Of a stretch of DNA of 64,000 bases, positions 7,346 through 16,705 are shown one piece after another. Origin of the DNA: Paractinoplanes pyxinae (GTDB lineage Bacteria; Actinomycetota; Actinomycetes; Mycobacteriales; Micromonosporaceae). The position numbers were made by a program, and so were the translations under genes. Under the pieces are notes generated by a model. That model did no database searches. It was not told the DNA's origin and was given only the letters and a program-made list of their open reading frames with translations. Within the stretch, counting starts at the first letter, position 1. The number at the start of each line of letters is the position of its first letter. The DNA lies in contig NZ_JAPNTZ010000007.1 in the NCBI RefSeq assembly GCF_026626335.1, positions 248,001 through 312,000 of the forward strand. The letters are read 5' to 3'.

Positions 7346-10300
7346 CTACTCCTGGGCCGGCTTCGGGCCCTTGGGCATCTTCAGCACCTCGAACTGGTCG
7401 GTGTAGCCACGAAGGGCCCCGCTGGGCTGCGGCTCGGGCTCGGGCTCCTTGACCTCGCCCTGGCCCTCGTCCACCGGCTCCGGCGGCGTGCCCCGCTTGG
7501 CCAGGCGCTTCTGCCGGCGCTTCTCCTTGCTGTTCTCGACCATGGTGTAGAGCGTCGGCACCAGCACCAGGGTGAGCAGCGTCGAGCTGACCAGACCGCC
7601 GATGACCACAATGGCCAGTGGCTGCGAGATGAAGCCGCCCTCGCCGGTGAGGCCCAGCGCCATCGGGATCAGCGCGAAGATGGTCGCGATGGCGGTCATG
7701 AGGATCGGCCGCAGACGGTGCCGGCCGCCCTCGATCACCGCCTCCTGCACGCCCATGCCGGCCGCCCGGTAGTGGTTGATGAGGTCCATGAGCACGATGG
7801 CATTCGTCACCACGATGCCCACCAGCATCAGCACACCGATCAGGGCCGGCACGCCGAGCGGGGTCCCGGTGATCAGCAGCAGGGCGATCGCGCCGGTCGC
7901 CGCGAACGGGATGGAGACCAGCAGGATCACCGGCTGGATGAGGCTGCGGAACGTCGCCACCATGATGATGAAGACGATCGCGATGGCCGCCAGCACGGCC
8001 AGGCCCAGCTGCTGGAACGCCTCGGCCTGATCGGCGCTGGTGCCGCCGATGGTCGCCGTGGCGCCGCCCGGCAGGGTCAGCCCGTCCAGCCGCTTCTGCA
8101 GGTCACGGGTGGCCGCGCCCAGGTCGGAGCCGGAGTTCGTGCCGGTCACCGTGACCGTGCGGTCGCCGTCGACCCGGGTGACCTCCTCGGGGCCGTTGAC
8201 CTCTTTGACGTCGGCCACGGTGCTCAGCGGCACCGGACCGCGGGCGGTGGTCAGCGGCAGCGCCCGCAGCGCGGCCGGGTCGGCCGGCGCCGAGCCGAAC
8301 GAGATCACCACGTCCTGGCTGGCGCCGTCGACCGTGATCCGGCCGGCCGGGGCCGCCCGGAACGCACCCGCGACACTCTGCGCGATGGCGGCCTCGGTCA
8401 GCCCGGCCCGGGCCGCGGCCTCACGCTTCACCACGACGTCGAGGCGCGGGACGCTGGCCGCCAGCGAACTGTTCACCTCGAGCAGGCCCTGGTCGGTCAT
8501 CGCCTTCTGCACCTGGTCCGAGGCGTTGCTCAACGCCTCGGCGTCGGCCGACTTGACCTGCACCGAGAGCTCGTTGCCGCCGCCCAGCCCGGAGGTGTCG
8601 GCGCCGATGCTGACCTCGCCGATGCCGTTCATGGCGGCGAACTTGTCACGCAGCTCGTCGGTGATCTTCACGGCGTCGGCGTCCTCGTCGAGGCCGACGT
8701 TGAAGCTGGCGGTGCTGGCGCCGCCGCCACCGGCGAACGGGTTGAAGTCGCCGCCGCTGCCCAGCGACACCTGGTAGGTCTTGACGCCCTCGGTGTCGGC
8801 CAGCACGCCCTCGACCTGCTTGGCCGCGGCGTTGGTGGCCTCGAGGTTGGTGCCGACCGGCAGTTCCTGGGTGATGTTCAGCGAGTCCTGGCCCGACTGG
8901 TCGAGGAAGTTGGTCTCGAGCCGGGTCGACAGGCCGAGCGTGCCGATCAGCACCACCAGGCCGATGGCCAGCGTGGTCCAGCGCCGCTTGGTCGCGAACC
9001 GGATCACCGGCAGATAGCCACGCTGCAGCGGGCTCCGCCGCTCCTTCTCCTCGGCGGCCCGGCGGATCGCCTCGGTGTCGGCGTCGGCCGGCGGGGGCTT
9101 GAGAAACCAGTACGCCAGCACGGGCACCACGGTCAGCGCCACGAACAGCGACGCCAGCAGGGCCACGGTGACGGTGATGGCGAACGACGAGAAGATCTGG
9201 CCGACGAAACCACCGACCAGGGCGATCGGGGCGAACACGGCCACGGTGGTCAGGGTCGAGGCGGTGACCGCGCCCGACACCTCCTTGACGGCCGAGATGA
9301 TCGCGTGGACCTTCGGTTCGCCGTACTCCAGATGTCTCTTGATGTTCTCCAGGACGACGATCGAGTCGTCCACCACGCGGCCGACCGCGATGGTCAGCGC
9401 GCCCAGCGTGAGCAGGTTGAGCGTGTAGTCGCCGACCCAGAGCGCGATCAAGGCGATCAGCACCGAGAGCGGGATCGACACTGCCGTGACCAGCGTCGAG
9501 CGGATCGAGAGGAGGAAGACCAGGATGACGATCACGGCCATCACCAGGCCCAGCAGGCCCTCGGTGGTGAGGCTCTCGATCGAGCGCTCGACGAACGGCG
9601 CCTGGTCGACCACGACGGTCAGCTTGGCCCCGGAAGCCTTCTCGAGGTCGGCCAGCTGGTCCCGCACCTCGTGCGAGATGTCGACCGGGTTGCCGTCGGG
9701 CCGGGCCGTGACCGCGATGCCCAGGCTGTTGACGCCGTCGGTGCGCGTGTACGCCGTGGCGGCCGGCAGCTTGCTCTCGACCGTGGCCACCGAGCCGAGC
9801 TGAACCGGGCCCCGGGCGCCGGTGAGGTAGAGCTGCTTGAGCTGGTCGATCGAGGTGAGCGAGCTGCCCACCTGCACGGTGAGCGAGCGGCTGCCCTCGT
9901 TGACCGCGCCGGCCGGCACCGACACGCCGTTCTGCTGCAGAACCGTGGTGAGCGACTGCGGGCTGACCCCGGCCGCGGTGAGCTTGGGCAGGTTGGGGGT
10001 GATCACCACCTGGGCCGCGCGGGCGCCGGTGATCTGGGTGTCGCGCACGCCGTCGATCGCGTTGATCTCGGGCACGACCGTGTCGTTGAGCTTGTCCAGC
10101 AGCTCGCTCTCGTCGCCCCCGCCCGACGCGGCCAGCACGATGGCCGGGATGTCGTCGGTGCCGCCGGCGAAGATCGTCGGCGTCACGTCGTCCGGAAGCT
10201 GCGGCTGCACCCGGTTGACCGCGGTGGTGAGCTGGTTGACCGCCTGGTCGATGTCCGTGCCGAAGACGAAGGCGACGGTCACCGTGGCCAGGCCCTCACG

Positions 10301-10555
10301 GGTCGTCGAGGTGACGCTGTCGATGCCGTCGAGGCCCTTGGCCGCGTCCTCGAGCGGCTCGGTGATCTGGTCCTGGATCACTTCCGGGCCGGCGCCCGGC
10401 AGGGTCGCGGTCACGAAGGCCGCGGGGAACTCGATCGACGGGAACAGCTGCTGCTTCAGAGATGGGATGGCGAACAGCCCGAAGCCCGTGATCACCACCG
10501 CGATCAGGGCTACGAGACTTCGGTTGGCCAGGCTCAGCCGGGTCAGGAAGGACAT
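7346..10555 (-). CDS. RND-family efflux transporter (HAE1/AcrB-like)
   Basis: A 1069-residue resistance-nodulation-division pump. One N-terminal helix is followed by a large extracytoplasmic domain, a helix bundle, a second extracytoplasmic domain and a final bundle. The TM4 proton-relay sequence GRVVDDSIVVLENIKRH (two Asp) and the N-terminal EDAAKGLDGIDSVTS porter region identify the AcrB-like class rather than MmpL. The ATG at 10555 has GGGGGAG before it; a longer frame to 10633 would run across the candidate operator. No membrane-fusion protein or outer-membrane channel is adjacent. A charged Pro/Glu-rich tail (last 50 residues) is present. It is transcribed divergently from marR. Confidence 0.93.
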   Translation of the reverse strand: MSFLTRLSLANRSLVALIAVVITGFGLFAIPSLKQQLFPSIEFPAAFVTATLPGAGPEVIQDQITEPLEDAAKGLDGIDSVTSTTREGLATVTVAFVFGTDIDQAVNQLTTAVNRVQPQLPDDVTPTIFAGGTDDIPAIVLAASGGGDESELLDKLNDTVVPEINAIDGVRDTQITGARAAQVVITPNLPKLTAAGVSPQSLTTVLQQNGVSVPAGAVNEGSRSLTVQVGSSLTSIDQLKQLYLTGARGPVQLGSVATVESKLPAATAYTRTDGVNSLGIAVTARPDGNPVDISHEVRDQLADLEKASGAKLTVVVDQAPFVERSIESLTTEGLLGLVMAVIVILVFLLSIRSTLVTAVSIPLSVLIALIALWVGDYTLNLLTLGALTIAVGRVVDDSIVVLENIKRHLEYGEPKVHAIISAVKEVSGAVTASTLTTVAVFAPIALVGGFVGQIFSSFAITVTVALLASLFVALTVVPVLAYWFLKPPPADADTEAIRRAAEEKERRSPLQRGYLPVIRFATKRRWTTLAIGLVVLIGTLGLSTRLETNFLDQSGQDSLNITQELPVGTNLEATNAAAKQVEGVLADTEGVKTYQVSLGSGGDFNPFAGGGGASTASFNVGLDEDADAVKITDELRDKFAAMNGIGEVSIGADTSGLGGGNELSVQVKSADAEALSNASDQVQKAMTDQGLLEVNSSLAASVPRLDVVVKREAAARAGLTEAAIAQSVAGAFRAAPAGRITVDGASQDVVISFGSAPADPAALRALPLTTARGPVPLSTVADVKEVNGPEEVTRVDGDRTVTVTGTNSGSDLGAATRDLQKRLDGLTLPGGATATIGGTSADQAEAFQQLGLAVLAAIAIVFIIMVATFRSLIQPVILLVSIPFAATGAIALLLITGTPLGVPALIGVLMLVGIVVTNAIVLMDLINHYRAAGMGVQEAVIEGGRHRLRPILMTAIATIFALIPMALGLTGEGGFISQPLAIVVIGGLVSSTLLTLVLVPTLYTMVENSKEKRRQKRLAKRGTPPEPVDEGQGEVKEPEPEPQPSGALRGYTDQFEVLKMPKGPKPAQE

Positions 10556-10593
10556 GGTGGCTCCCCCGGTAAAAGTTCGTCCAGCATTAATAG

Positions 10594-10612
10594 TTTGCCC
10601 GACACGAACAAA
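10594..10612. promoter_or_regulatory. candidate MarR operator between RND pump and marR
   Basis: TTTGCCCGACACGAACAAA is an imperfect palindrome with symmetric TTTG-nn-CG-nnn-CG-nn-CAAA. It is next to TATTAAT, a -10-like sequence reading toward the pump. Its position in the divergent intergenic region fits control by the adjacent MarR protein. Confidence 0.55.
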
Positions 10613-10701
10613 TGGTTTTCCGCCGGGGCGCACTGGTACCGTCCGTCACCAGATGGACTCGGAGTGGCCATCAGCGCGCAACGAAGGAGAGGCCCGCGGC
10701 G

Positions 10702-11139
10702 TTGGCCGACAAGGAACAGCTAATCGCGGACATCATGGGCGCGCAGCGGAAGCTGCAGGATGTGATCGCTGAGGACCGGGCCGATCCGCTGTTCTCGTCA
10801 CATCTGACCCTGTCCCAGCTCAGAATCCTCATGCTGCTCGCCCGCCACGGCTCGGTGTCGGGCAGCGAGCTGGCCGGCATGGTCGGCATCGGCGCGGCCG
10901 CGCTGACCGGCATGATCGACCGGCTCGTGGTGCAGGACCTGGTCGCCCGCGCGGAGGATCCGCACGACCGGCGGGTACGCCGGATCGCGCTGACTCGCGC
11001 GGGCAAGCAACTCATCGCGAGCATCTTCAATGCCGGGGAGGAGAAGATGCGTACGCTCCTCAGCCGTCTCTCAGCCGAGGAGCTTGAAATCGTCGCTCAG
11101 GCGACGGCGCTCATCCTGAAGGCGTCAGGCGAGGCCTAG
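10702..11139 (+). CDS. MarR-family transcriptional regulator
   Basis: A winged-helix dimeric repressor of the MarR family, 145 residues from a TTG start. The helix-turn-helix is SGSELAGMVGIGAAALTGMIDRLVVQDLV, followed by the wing DPHDRRVRRIALT. TTG at 10702 is chosen because GGAGAGG lies 12 bases upstream; the ATG at 10612 would put translation inside the candidate operator and add a non-conserved N-terminus. It is divergent from the RND pump, its probable target, and its 3' end overlaps thrC by 15 bp. The effector is unknown. Confidence 0.88.
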   Translation: MADKEQLIADIMGAQRKLQDVIAEDRADPLFSSHLTLSQLRILMLLARHGSVSGSELAGMVGIGAAALTGMIDRLVVQDLVARAEDPHDRRVRRIALTRAGKQLIASIFNAGEEKMRTLLSRLSAEELEIVAQATALILKASGEA

Positions 11140-12174
11140 CTCGCGCGCGGCGATCAGGACGTCGTTCTGGATGGTGGTCGGCGACGGGGCGGTCGAGATC
11201 GCCCACTCCGGGTCCTTGAGGCCGTGCCCGGTGACCGTGCAGACCACCGTCGAACCGGCCGGGATCTTGCCCTCGGCCGCCTGCTGCAACAGACCGGCCA
11301 CGCTGGCCGCGCTGCCGAGCTCGACGAAGACGCCCACCTCGCGGGCGAGCAGCCGGTAGGCCGAAAGGATCTCGCGGTCGGTGACGGCGTTGATCAGGCC
11401 GCCCGACGAGTCACGCGCGTCGAGCGCCTTGGTCCAGCTGGCCGGGTTGCCGATGCGGATGGCGGTGGCGATCGTCGACGGCTCCTCGACGACCTGGCCG
11501 GTGACGATCGGCGCCGCGCCCGAGGCCTGGAAGCCGAACATGCGCGGCAGGCGGCTGCTGTTGCCCGCCTCTTTGTCCTCCTGGTAACCCATCCAGTACG
11601 CCGAGATGTTGCCGGCGTTGCCGACCGGCAGGCAGTGGATGTCGGGCGCGTCGCCCAGCGCCTCGACGATCTCGAAGGCGGCCGTCTTCTGGCCGTGCAG
11701 GCGGAAGATGTTGACCGAGTTGACCAGCGACACCGGGAAGTCTTGCGAGAGCTTCGAGGCGAGCGCCAGGCAGTCGTCGAAGTTGCCGTTGACCTGCAAC
11801 AGCTTGGCCCCGTGGACGAGCGCCTGGGCCAGCTTGCCGAGCGCGATCTTGCCCTGCGGCACGAGCACCGCGCAGGTGATGCCGGCCCGGGCCGCGTACG
11901 CCGCGGCCGAGGCGCTGGTGTTGCCGGTGGACGCGCAGATGATCGCCTTCGCGCCCTCCTCGACCGCCTTGGACACGGCCATGGTCATGCCGCGGTCCTT
12001 GAACGAGCCGGTCGGGTTGGCCCCCTCGACCTTGAGGTAGACGTCGGCCCCCGTGCGGGAGGAGAGCGCCGGGGCCGGCACGAGCGGCGTGTTGCCCTCG
12101 TGCAGCGTGACCACCGGGGTCTGGTCGGTGACCGGAAGACGGTCCCGATACGCCTCGATGAGTCCCCGATACAT
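11125..12174 (-). CDS. thrC: threonine synthase
   Basis: PLP enzyme converting O-phosphohomoserine to threonine. The 349 residues belong to the short bacterial form with the PLP-lysine motif PTGSFKDRGMT at about residues 54-64, the Asn-Thr stretch ASTGNTSASAAAYAARAG, and the phosphate-binding GNAGNISAYWMGY. The start has GAGGAG upstream. It follows hom on the same strand after 86 bp and is probably in the hom transcript. Confidence 0.96.
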   Translation of the reverse strand: MYRGLIEAYRDRLPVTDQTPVVTLHEGNTPLVPAPALSSRTGADVYLKVEGANPTGSFKDRGMTMAVSKAVEEGAKAIICASTGNTSASAAAYAARAGITCAVLVPQGKIALGKLAQALVHGAKLLQVNGNFDDCLALASKLSQDFPVSLVNSVNIFRLHGQKTAAFEIVEALGDAPDIHCLPVGNAGNISAYWMGYQEDKEAGNSSRLPRMFGFQASGAAPIVTGQVVEEPSTIATAIRIGNPASWTKALDARDSSGGLINAVTDREILSAYRLLAREVGVFVELGSAASVAGLLQQAAEGKIPAGSTVVCTVTGHGLKDPEWAISTAPSPTTIQNDVLIAARELGLA

Positions 12175-12231
12175 GGCAGCGCTCCTCTACGTTGACGCGA
12201 CTCGGCCCAGCGTGCCGCAGTCAGCCGAATC

Positions 12232-12259
12232 TTGAGACCCGTTGTCCACCAATTGAGAC
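12232..12259 (-). repeat. direct repeat between hom and thrC
   Basis: On the minus strand GTCTCAA occurs twice with starts exactly 21 bases apart, about two helical turns, in the 86-bp hom-thrC gap. Short enough to be chance, but the phasing would suit a protein site. Confidence 0.25.
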
Positions 12260-12260
12260 T

Positions 12261-13571
12261 TCAGGCGCCGCCCTCGACCCGCAGCACGCTGGCGATCGAG
12301 CGGACGATGTCCAGCCCCGACAAGTCTTCGACGGTGGCGGCCAGATTCGCGTCCGGCGCGCCGTGGGTGACGATGACCAGCTTGGCGTCCTCGGCCCGGC
12401 CCGACTGCCGGACCGTCGCGATCGACACCTCGTGCTGGGCGAACACCCCGGCCACGGCGGCCAGCACGCCCGGGCGCTCGGCCACGTCGAGGCTGATGTG
12501 GTAGCGCGTCATGGCCGCGCCGATCGGGCGGATCGGCAGGTGGGCGTAGTTGCTCTCGCTCGGCGCGCGGGTGCCCGAGAGCCGGTTGCGGGCGGCCGCG
12601 ACGATGTCGCCCAGCACCGCGCTGGCGGTCGGCATGCCGCCCGCGCCCCGGCCGTAGAACATGAGCTGCCCGGCCGCGTCGGCCTCGACGAAGACGGCGT
12701 TGAAGGCGTCGCCCACGCTGGCCAGCGGATGGCTCCGGGGAATCATCGCCGGGTGCACGCGTACGCTGACCGATTCCTGCCCGGTCTCGTCGGGGCCCCG
12801 CTCGGCGATGCACAGCAGCTTGATCGTGCAGCCCATCTCTTTCGCGCTGGCCATGTCGCCCGCGGTCACCCCGGTCATGCCCTCGCGGAACACGTCGGCC
12901 GCGGTGACCCGGCTGTGGAACGCGAGCGAGGCGAGGATGGCCGCCTTGGCCGCGGCGTCGAAGCCCTCGACGTCGGCGGTGGGATCGGCCTCGGCGTACC
13001 CCAGTTCGGTCGCCTCGTCGAGCGCCTCGCTGAAGCCGGCCCCCGTGGCGTCCATCGACGACAGGATGAAGTTGGTGGTGCCGTTCACGATGCCGGTGAC
13101 CCGGGTGACCCGATCGCCGTGCAGCGACTCGCGCAGCGGGCGCAGCAGCGGGATGGCGCCGGCCACCGAGGCCTCGTAGTAGAGGTCGGCGTTGCCCTCG
13201 GCCGCCGCGTCGTGCAGGGCCGCGCCGTCCTCGGCCAGCAGCGCCTTGTTCGCGGTGACCACGCTCTTGCCCGCGCGCAGCGCCTCGACCAGCCAGCCGC
13301 GGGCCGGCTCGATGCCGCCCACCACCTCGATCACCACGTCGACATCGTCCCGCTTGACCAGGCCGAGCGCGTCGGTGGTGAACAGGCTCGGGTCGACCGG
13401 CAGGTCGCCGCGCTCGCGGCCCAGACGGCGGACCGCGATGCCGGCCAGCTCGAGCGGCGCGCCGATCCGGGCCGTCAGGTCGTCGGCCTGGTCGTGCAGC
13501 AGGCGCACCACTTCCGAACCGACCGTTCCGCAGCCGAGCAGGGCCAGGCGGACGGGTTTACTCACGCTCAT
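12261..13571 (-). CDS. hom: homoserine dehydrogenase
   Basis: NAD(P)-dependent reduction of aspartate semialdehyde to homoserine, the branch to threonine and methionine. The 436 residues have the N-terminal Rossmann loop LLGCGTVGSEVV, the catalytic domain with ASVAGAIPLLRPL and GIVNGTTNFIL, and a C-terminal ACT domain (YHISLDVAERPGVLAAVAGVFAQHEVSI) that mediates threonine feedback. Its ATG overlaps the lysA stop by 4 bp, so the two are translationally coupled. Confidence 0.97.
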   Translation of the reverse strand: MSVSKPVRLALLGCGTVGSEVVRLLHDQADDLTARIGAPLELAGIAVRRLGRERGDLPVDPSLFTTDALGLVKRDDVDVVIEVVGGIEPARGWLVEALRAGKSVVTANKALLAEDGAALHDAAAEGNADLYYEASVAGAIPLLRPLRESLHGDRVTRVTGIVNGTTNFILSSMDATGAGFSEALDEATELGYAEADPTADVEGFDAAAKAAILASLAFHSRVTAADVFREGMTGVTAGDMASAKEMGCTIKLLCIAERGPDETGQESVSVRVHPAMIPRSHPLASVGDAFNAVFVEADAAGQLMFYGRGAGGMPTASAVLGDIVAAARNRLSGTRAPSESNYAHLPIRPIGAAMTRYHISLDVAERPGVLAAVAGVFAQHEVSIATVRQSGRAEDAKLVIVTHGAPDANLAATVEDLSGLDIVRSIASVLRVEGGA

Positions 13572-14953
13572 CCAACATCCAATGCGAGCAGGTCGTCCTC
13601 GGTCTCCCGCCGCACGATCACGCGCGAGGCGCCGTCGCGCACCGCCACCACGGGCGGCCGAGGGACGTGGTTGTAGTTGCTGGCCATGCTCCGGCAGTAG
13701 GCGCCGGTGCCGGGCACGGCAAGAAGATCTCCGGGCTGCACGTCGGCGGGCAGGAATTCATCCTTCACGACGATGTCCCCGGATTCACAATGCTTTCCCA
13801 CCACGCGGGCCAGGATCGGCTCGGCGTCACTCGACCGGCCGGCCACCGTGGCCGAGTAGGAAGCGTCGTAGAGCGCCGTACGAATGTTGTCGCTCATACC
13901 CCCGTCGACGCTCACGTACGTCCGGATGCCGTCGACGTCCTTGACCGTCCCCACCTCGTACAGCGTGAACACCGAGGGCCCGACGATGGCCCGGCCCGGC
14001 TCGATCGAGAGCTTGGGCTTGCGCAGCGAGGCCAGCTCGCACTCCGACTCGACGATCTTGTTGATCCGCTTGGCCAGGTCGCCGGCCGACGACGGGTCGT
14101 CCTGGGTGGTGTACGCGATGCCGAAGCCGCCGCCCAGGTCGAGCTCGGGCAGTTCGACCCCGCGGGCGTCGCGGATCTGCGCCTGCAGCTCGAGCACGCG
14201 GCGCGCCGCCACCTCGAACCCGCTGGTGTCGAAGATCTGCGAGCCGATGTGCGAGTGCAGGCCGCGCAGGTCGAGCACGTCCTCGTCCAGGATCTTGGTG
14301 GCGGCCTGGAACGCCGAGCCGCCGGCCAGCGAGAACCCGAACTTCTGGTCCTCGTGGGCGGTCGCGATGAACTCGTGGGTGTGTGCTTCGACACCCACGG
14401 TCACCCGGACGAGCACCTGCGGGCGCTGTTGCTTCTCGGCGGCCAGCGCGGTCAGGCGCTCGATCTCGTCGAACGAGTCGACCACGATGCGGCCCACCCC
14501 GGCGTCGAGGGCCCGGGTCAGCTCCGAGACCGACTTGTTGTTGCCATGGAAGCCGATCCGCTCGGCCGGGAAGCCGGCGGCCAGGGCCACGGCCAGCTCG
14601 CCTCCCGAGCAGACGTCGAGGAACAGCCCCTCCTCGTCGACGACCCGGACGACCGCCTTGCACAGGAACGACTTGCCCGCGTAATAGACGTCGGCCCCGG
14701 CGAACGCGGAGGCGAAGTCACGGCAGCGGGACCGCAGGTCGTCCTCGTCCAGCAGGTAGGCCGGGGTGCCGTGCTCGGCGGCCAGCTCGGCCACGCTCAC
14801 GCCGCCGATCTCGAGGTGGCCGGCCTCGGCGCGGCTCACGGTGCGGGGCCAGAGCTGCGGCACGAGGGCGTTGACGTCGACCGGCGTCCGCAGCCAGGCC
14901 GGCCCGCGTTGTCCGAGGTCGCCGTGCAGCGCCCCGGCCTCATGAGCTCGCAT
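13568..14953 (-). CDS. lysA: diaminopimelate decarboxylase
   Basis: PLP enzyme for the last step of lysine synthesis, meso-diaminopimelate to L-lysine. The 461 residues form a fold-III barrel with PLP Lys in DVYYAGKSFL (about residue 90), glycine-rich phosphate site DLGGGFGIAY, EPGRAIVGP, and the active-site Cys from the partner subunit in GKHCESGDIV. The start lies 2 bases after the argS stop. Order argS-lysA-hom is standard for actinobacteria. Confidence 0.97.
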   Translation of the reverse strand: MRAHEAGALHGDLGQRGPAWLRTPVDVNALVPQLWPRTVSRAEAGHLEIGGVSVAELAAEHGTPAYLLDEDDLRSRCRDFASAFAGADVYYAGKSFLCKAVVRVVDEEGLFLDVCSGGELAVALAAGFPAERIGFHGNNKSVSELTRALDAGVGRIVVDSFDEIERLTALAAEKQQRPQVLVRVTVGVEAHTHEFIATAHEDQKFGFSLAGGSAFQAATKILDEDVLDLRGLHSHIGSQIFDTSGFEVAARRVLELQAQIRDARGVELPELDLGGGFGIAYTTQDDPSSAGDLAKRINKIVESECELASLRKPKLSIEPGRAIVGPSVFTLYEVGTVKDVDGIRTYVSVDGGMSDNIRTALYDASYSATVAGRSSDAEPILARVVGKHCESGDIVVKDEFLPADVQPGDLLAVPGTGAYCRSMASNYNHVPRPPVVAVRDGASRVIVRRETEDDLLALDVG

Positions 14954-14955
14954 CC

Positions 14956-16620
14956 CTACATCCTTTCGGGCGCCGAGACGCCGAGCAGGCCCAACCCGTT
15001 GGCGATCACCGTACGGGTGGCGTCGTTCAGCCAGAGCCGCGCGCGCTGCAGATCCGTGATCGGCTCGTCGCCCTGCGGCAGCACCCGGCAGTTGTCGTAG
15101 AACTTGTGGTACGCCGAGGCCAGGTCTTCCAGGTAGCGGGCCACGTGGTGCGGCTCGCGCAGCTCGGCCGACCGGGTCACCACGGCCGGGAACTCACCCA
15201 GGGCCTTGAGCAGGTCGTTCTCTTTCTCGTGGCTCAGCAGCTCGGGGTGGAAGGCGTCCGGCTCGCCGCGGGTCAGGCCGACCTCGGCGGCGTTGCGGGC
15301 GACACTCGCCGTACGCGCGGCCACGTACTGCACGTAGTAGACCTTGTTCTCTTTGGTGGCGCGCGTCCATTCCTCGATGTCGATGTCGATCGTCGAGTCG
15401 GACGAGTACCGGGCCAGGGCGTACCGGGTGGCGTCGACCCCGATCGCGTCGACGAAGTCCTCCAGGGTGATCACCGTTCCGGCGCGCTTGCTCATGCGTA
15501 CGGGCTGCTTGTCCCGGACGAGATTGACCAGCTGCCCGATCAGGATCTCGAGATTGCGCGCCGGGTCGTCGCCGAAGCAGGCCGCCATGGCTTTCATGCG
15601 GCCGATGTAGCCGTGGTGGTCGGCGCCCAGCATGATCACGACCCGGTCGAAGCCACGCTTGCGCTTGTCCAGGTAGTAGGCGCAGTCGGCGGCGAAATAG
15701 GTCCAGTCGCCGTCCGACTTGCGCAGCACCCGGTCTTTGTCGTCGCCGAACTCGGTCGTGCGCAGCCAGGTGGCGCCGTCGGCCTCGAAGATGTGGCCCT
15801 GCTCGCGCAGCCGGTCGAGCGCTTCCTGCAACTCGCCCCGGTCGTGCAGGTCCTTCTCATTGAAGTACGTGTCGAACTCGACGCCGAACTCGGTCAGCGA
15901 CTGCTTGATCTCGGCGAACATCAGCTCGACGCCGACCCGCCGGAACGTCTCGAGCGCGGCCGGCTCACCGATCTTCAGCACGTCGGGCGCCTCGGCCACC
16001 ACGGCGGTGGCGATCTCGGCGATGTACGCGCCGCCGTAACCGTCCTCGGGCGCGGGCTCGCCCTTCGCGCTCGCGTAGAGAGAACGCGCGAACCGGTCGA
16101 TCTGGGAGCCGGCGTCGTTGAAGTAGTACTCGGTGCCGACTGTGGCGCCCGACGCCCGCAGCAGCCGGGACAACGCGTCACCGACGGCGGCCCACCGGAC
16201 GCCGCCGATGTGCACCGGACCGGTCGGGTTGGCCGAGACGAACTCGAGGTTGATCCGCTCGCCGGCCAGCGTGTCGGTGTGCCCGTAATCCGGACCGGCC
16301 AGCACGATGTCCCGCGCCAGGACGCCGGCCGCGGCCGCGTCGAGCCGGATGTTCAGGAAGCCCGGGCCGGCGATCTCGACCGACTTGATGCCCGGGCGGG
16401 CGCCCAGCTCCTCGGCCAGGGCGGCGGCCAGCTCACGCGGCGCCACACCGGCCTTCTTGCCCAGCTGCAAGGCCAGCGTGGAAGCGTAGTCACCGTGCTC
16501 GGGGCTGCGGGGCCGCTCGACCGTCGTCGCCTCGGGCAGCGCCGAGACATCGAGACCGCGGGTCTCGAACACGGCACGAGCAGCTGAGAGAACGGTGGAA
16601 GCAAGCTTGGCGGGAGTCAC
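14956..16620 (-). CDS. argS: arginyl-tRNA synthetase
   Basis: Class I aminoacyl-tRNA synthetase that charges tRNA-Arg. The 554-residue protein has an N-terminal Add1 domain, the HIGH-type motif SANPTGPVHIGG, the KMSKS-type motif PVRMSKRAGTVI, and the C-terminal DALR anticodon-binding helices. The start is GTG at 16620. It heads the argS-lysA-hom-thrC operon. The divergent DUF3105 gene starts 85 bp away. Confidence 0.97.
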   Translation of the reverse strand: MTPAKLASTVLSAARAVFETRGLDVSALPEATTVERPRSPEHGDYASTLALQLGKKAGVAPRELAAALAEELGARPGIKSVEIAGPGFLNIRLDAAAAGVLARDIVLAGPDYGHTDTLAGERINLEFVSANPTGPVHIGGVRWAAVGDALSRLLRASGATVGTEYYFNDAGSQIDRFARSLYASAKGEPAPEDGYGGAYIAEIATAVVAEAPDVLKIGEPAALETFRRVGVELMFAEIKQSLTEFGVEFDTYFNEKDLHDRGELQEALDRLREQGHIFEADGATWLRTTEFGDDKDRVLRKSDGDWTYFAADCAYYLDKRKRGFDRVVIMLGADHHGYIGRMKAMAACFGDDPARNLEILIGQLVNLVRDKQPVRMSKRAGTVITLEDFVDAIGVDATRYALARYSSDSTIDIDIEEWTRATKENKVYYVQYVAARTASVARNAAEVGLTRGEPDAFHPELLSHEKENDLLKALGEFPAVVTRSAELREPHHVARYLEDLASAYHKFYDNCRVLPQGDEPITDLQRARLWLNDATRTVIANGLGLLGVSAPERM

Positions 16621-16705
16621 CCAACCATGCTATCGGGGGTAGACTTCGACGCTCGGCGGCCACCCGAGCCCCGCCTTCCTTCTTCCAAAGAATCGACGAG
16701 GCACG

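Noticed and set aside
10612..10701. ATG start for the MarR gene
   Set aside because: It lies at the edge of the candidate operator, has no ribosome site and adds 30 non-conserved residues. TTG 10702 is better.
6323..10723. 1466-codon plus-strand frame opposite the RND and MFS genes
   Set aside because: It is a high-GC antisense shadow of two clearly recognisable genes, with His/Arg/Gln-rich composition and no domain.
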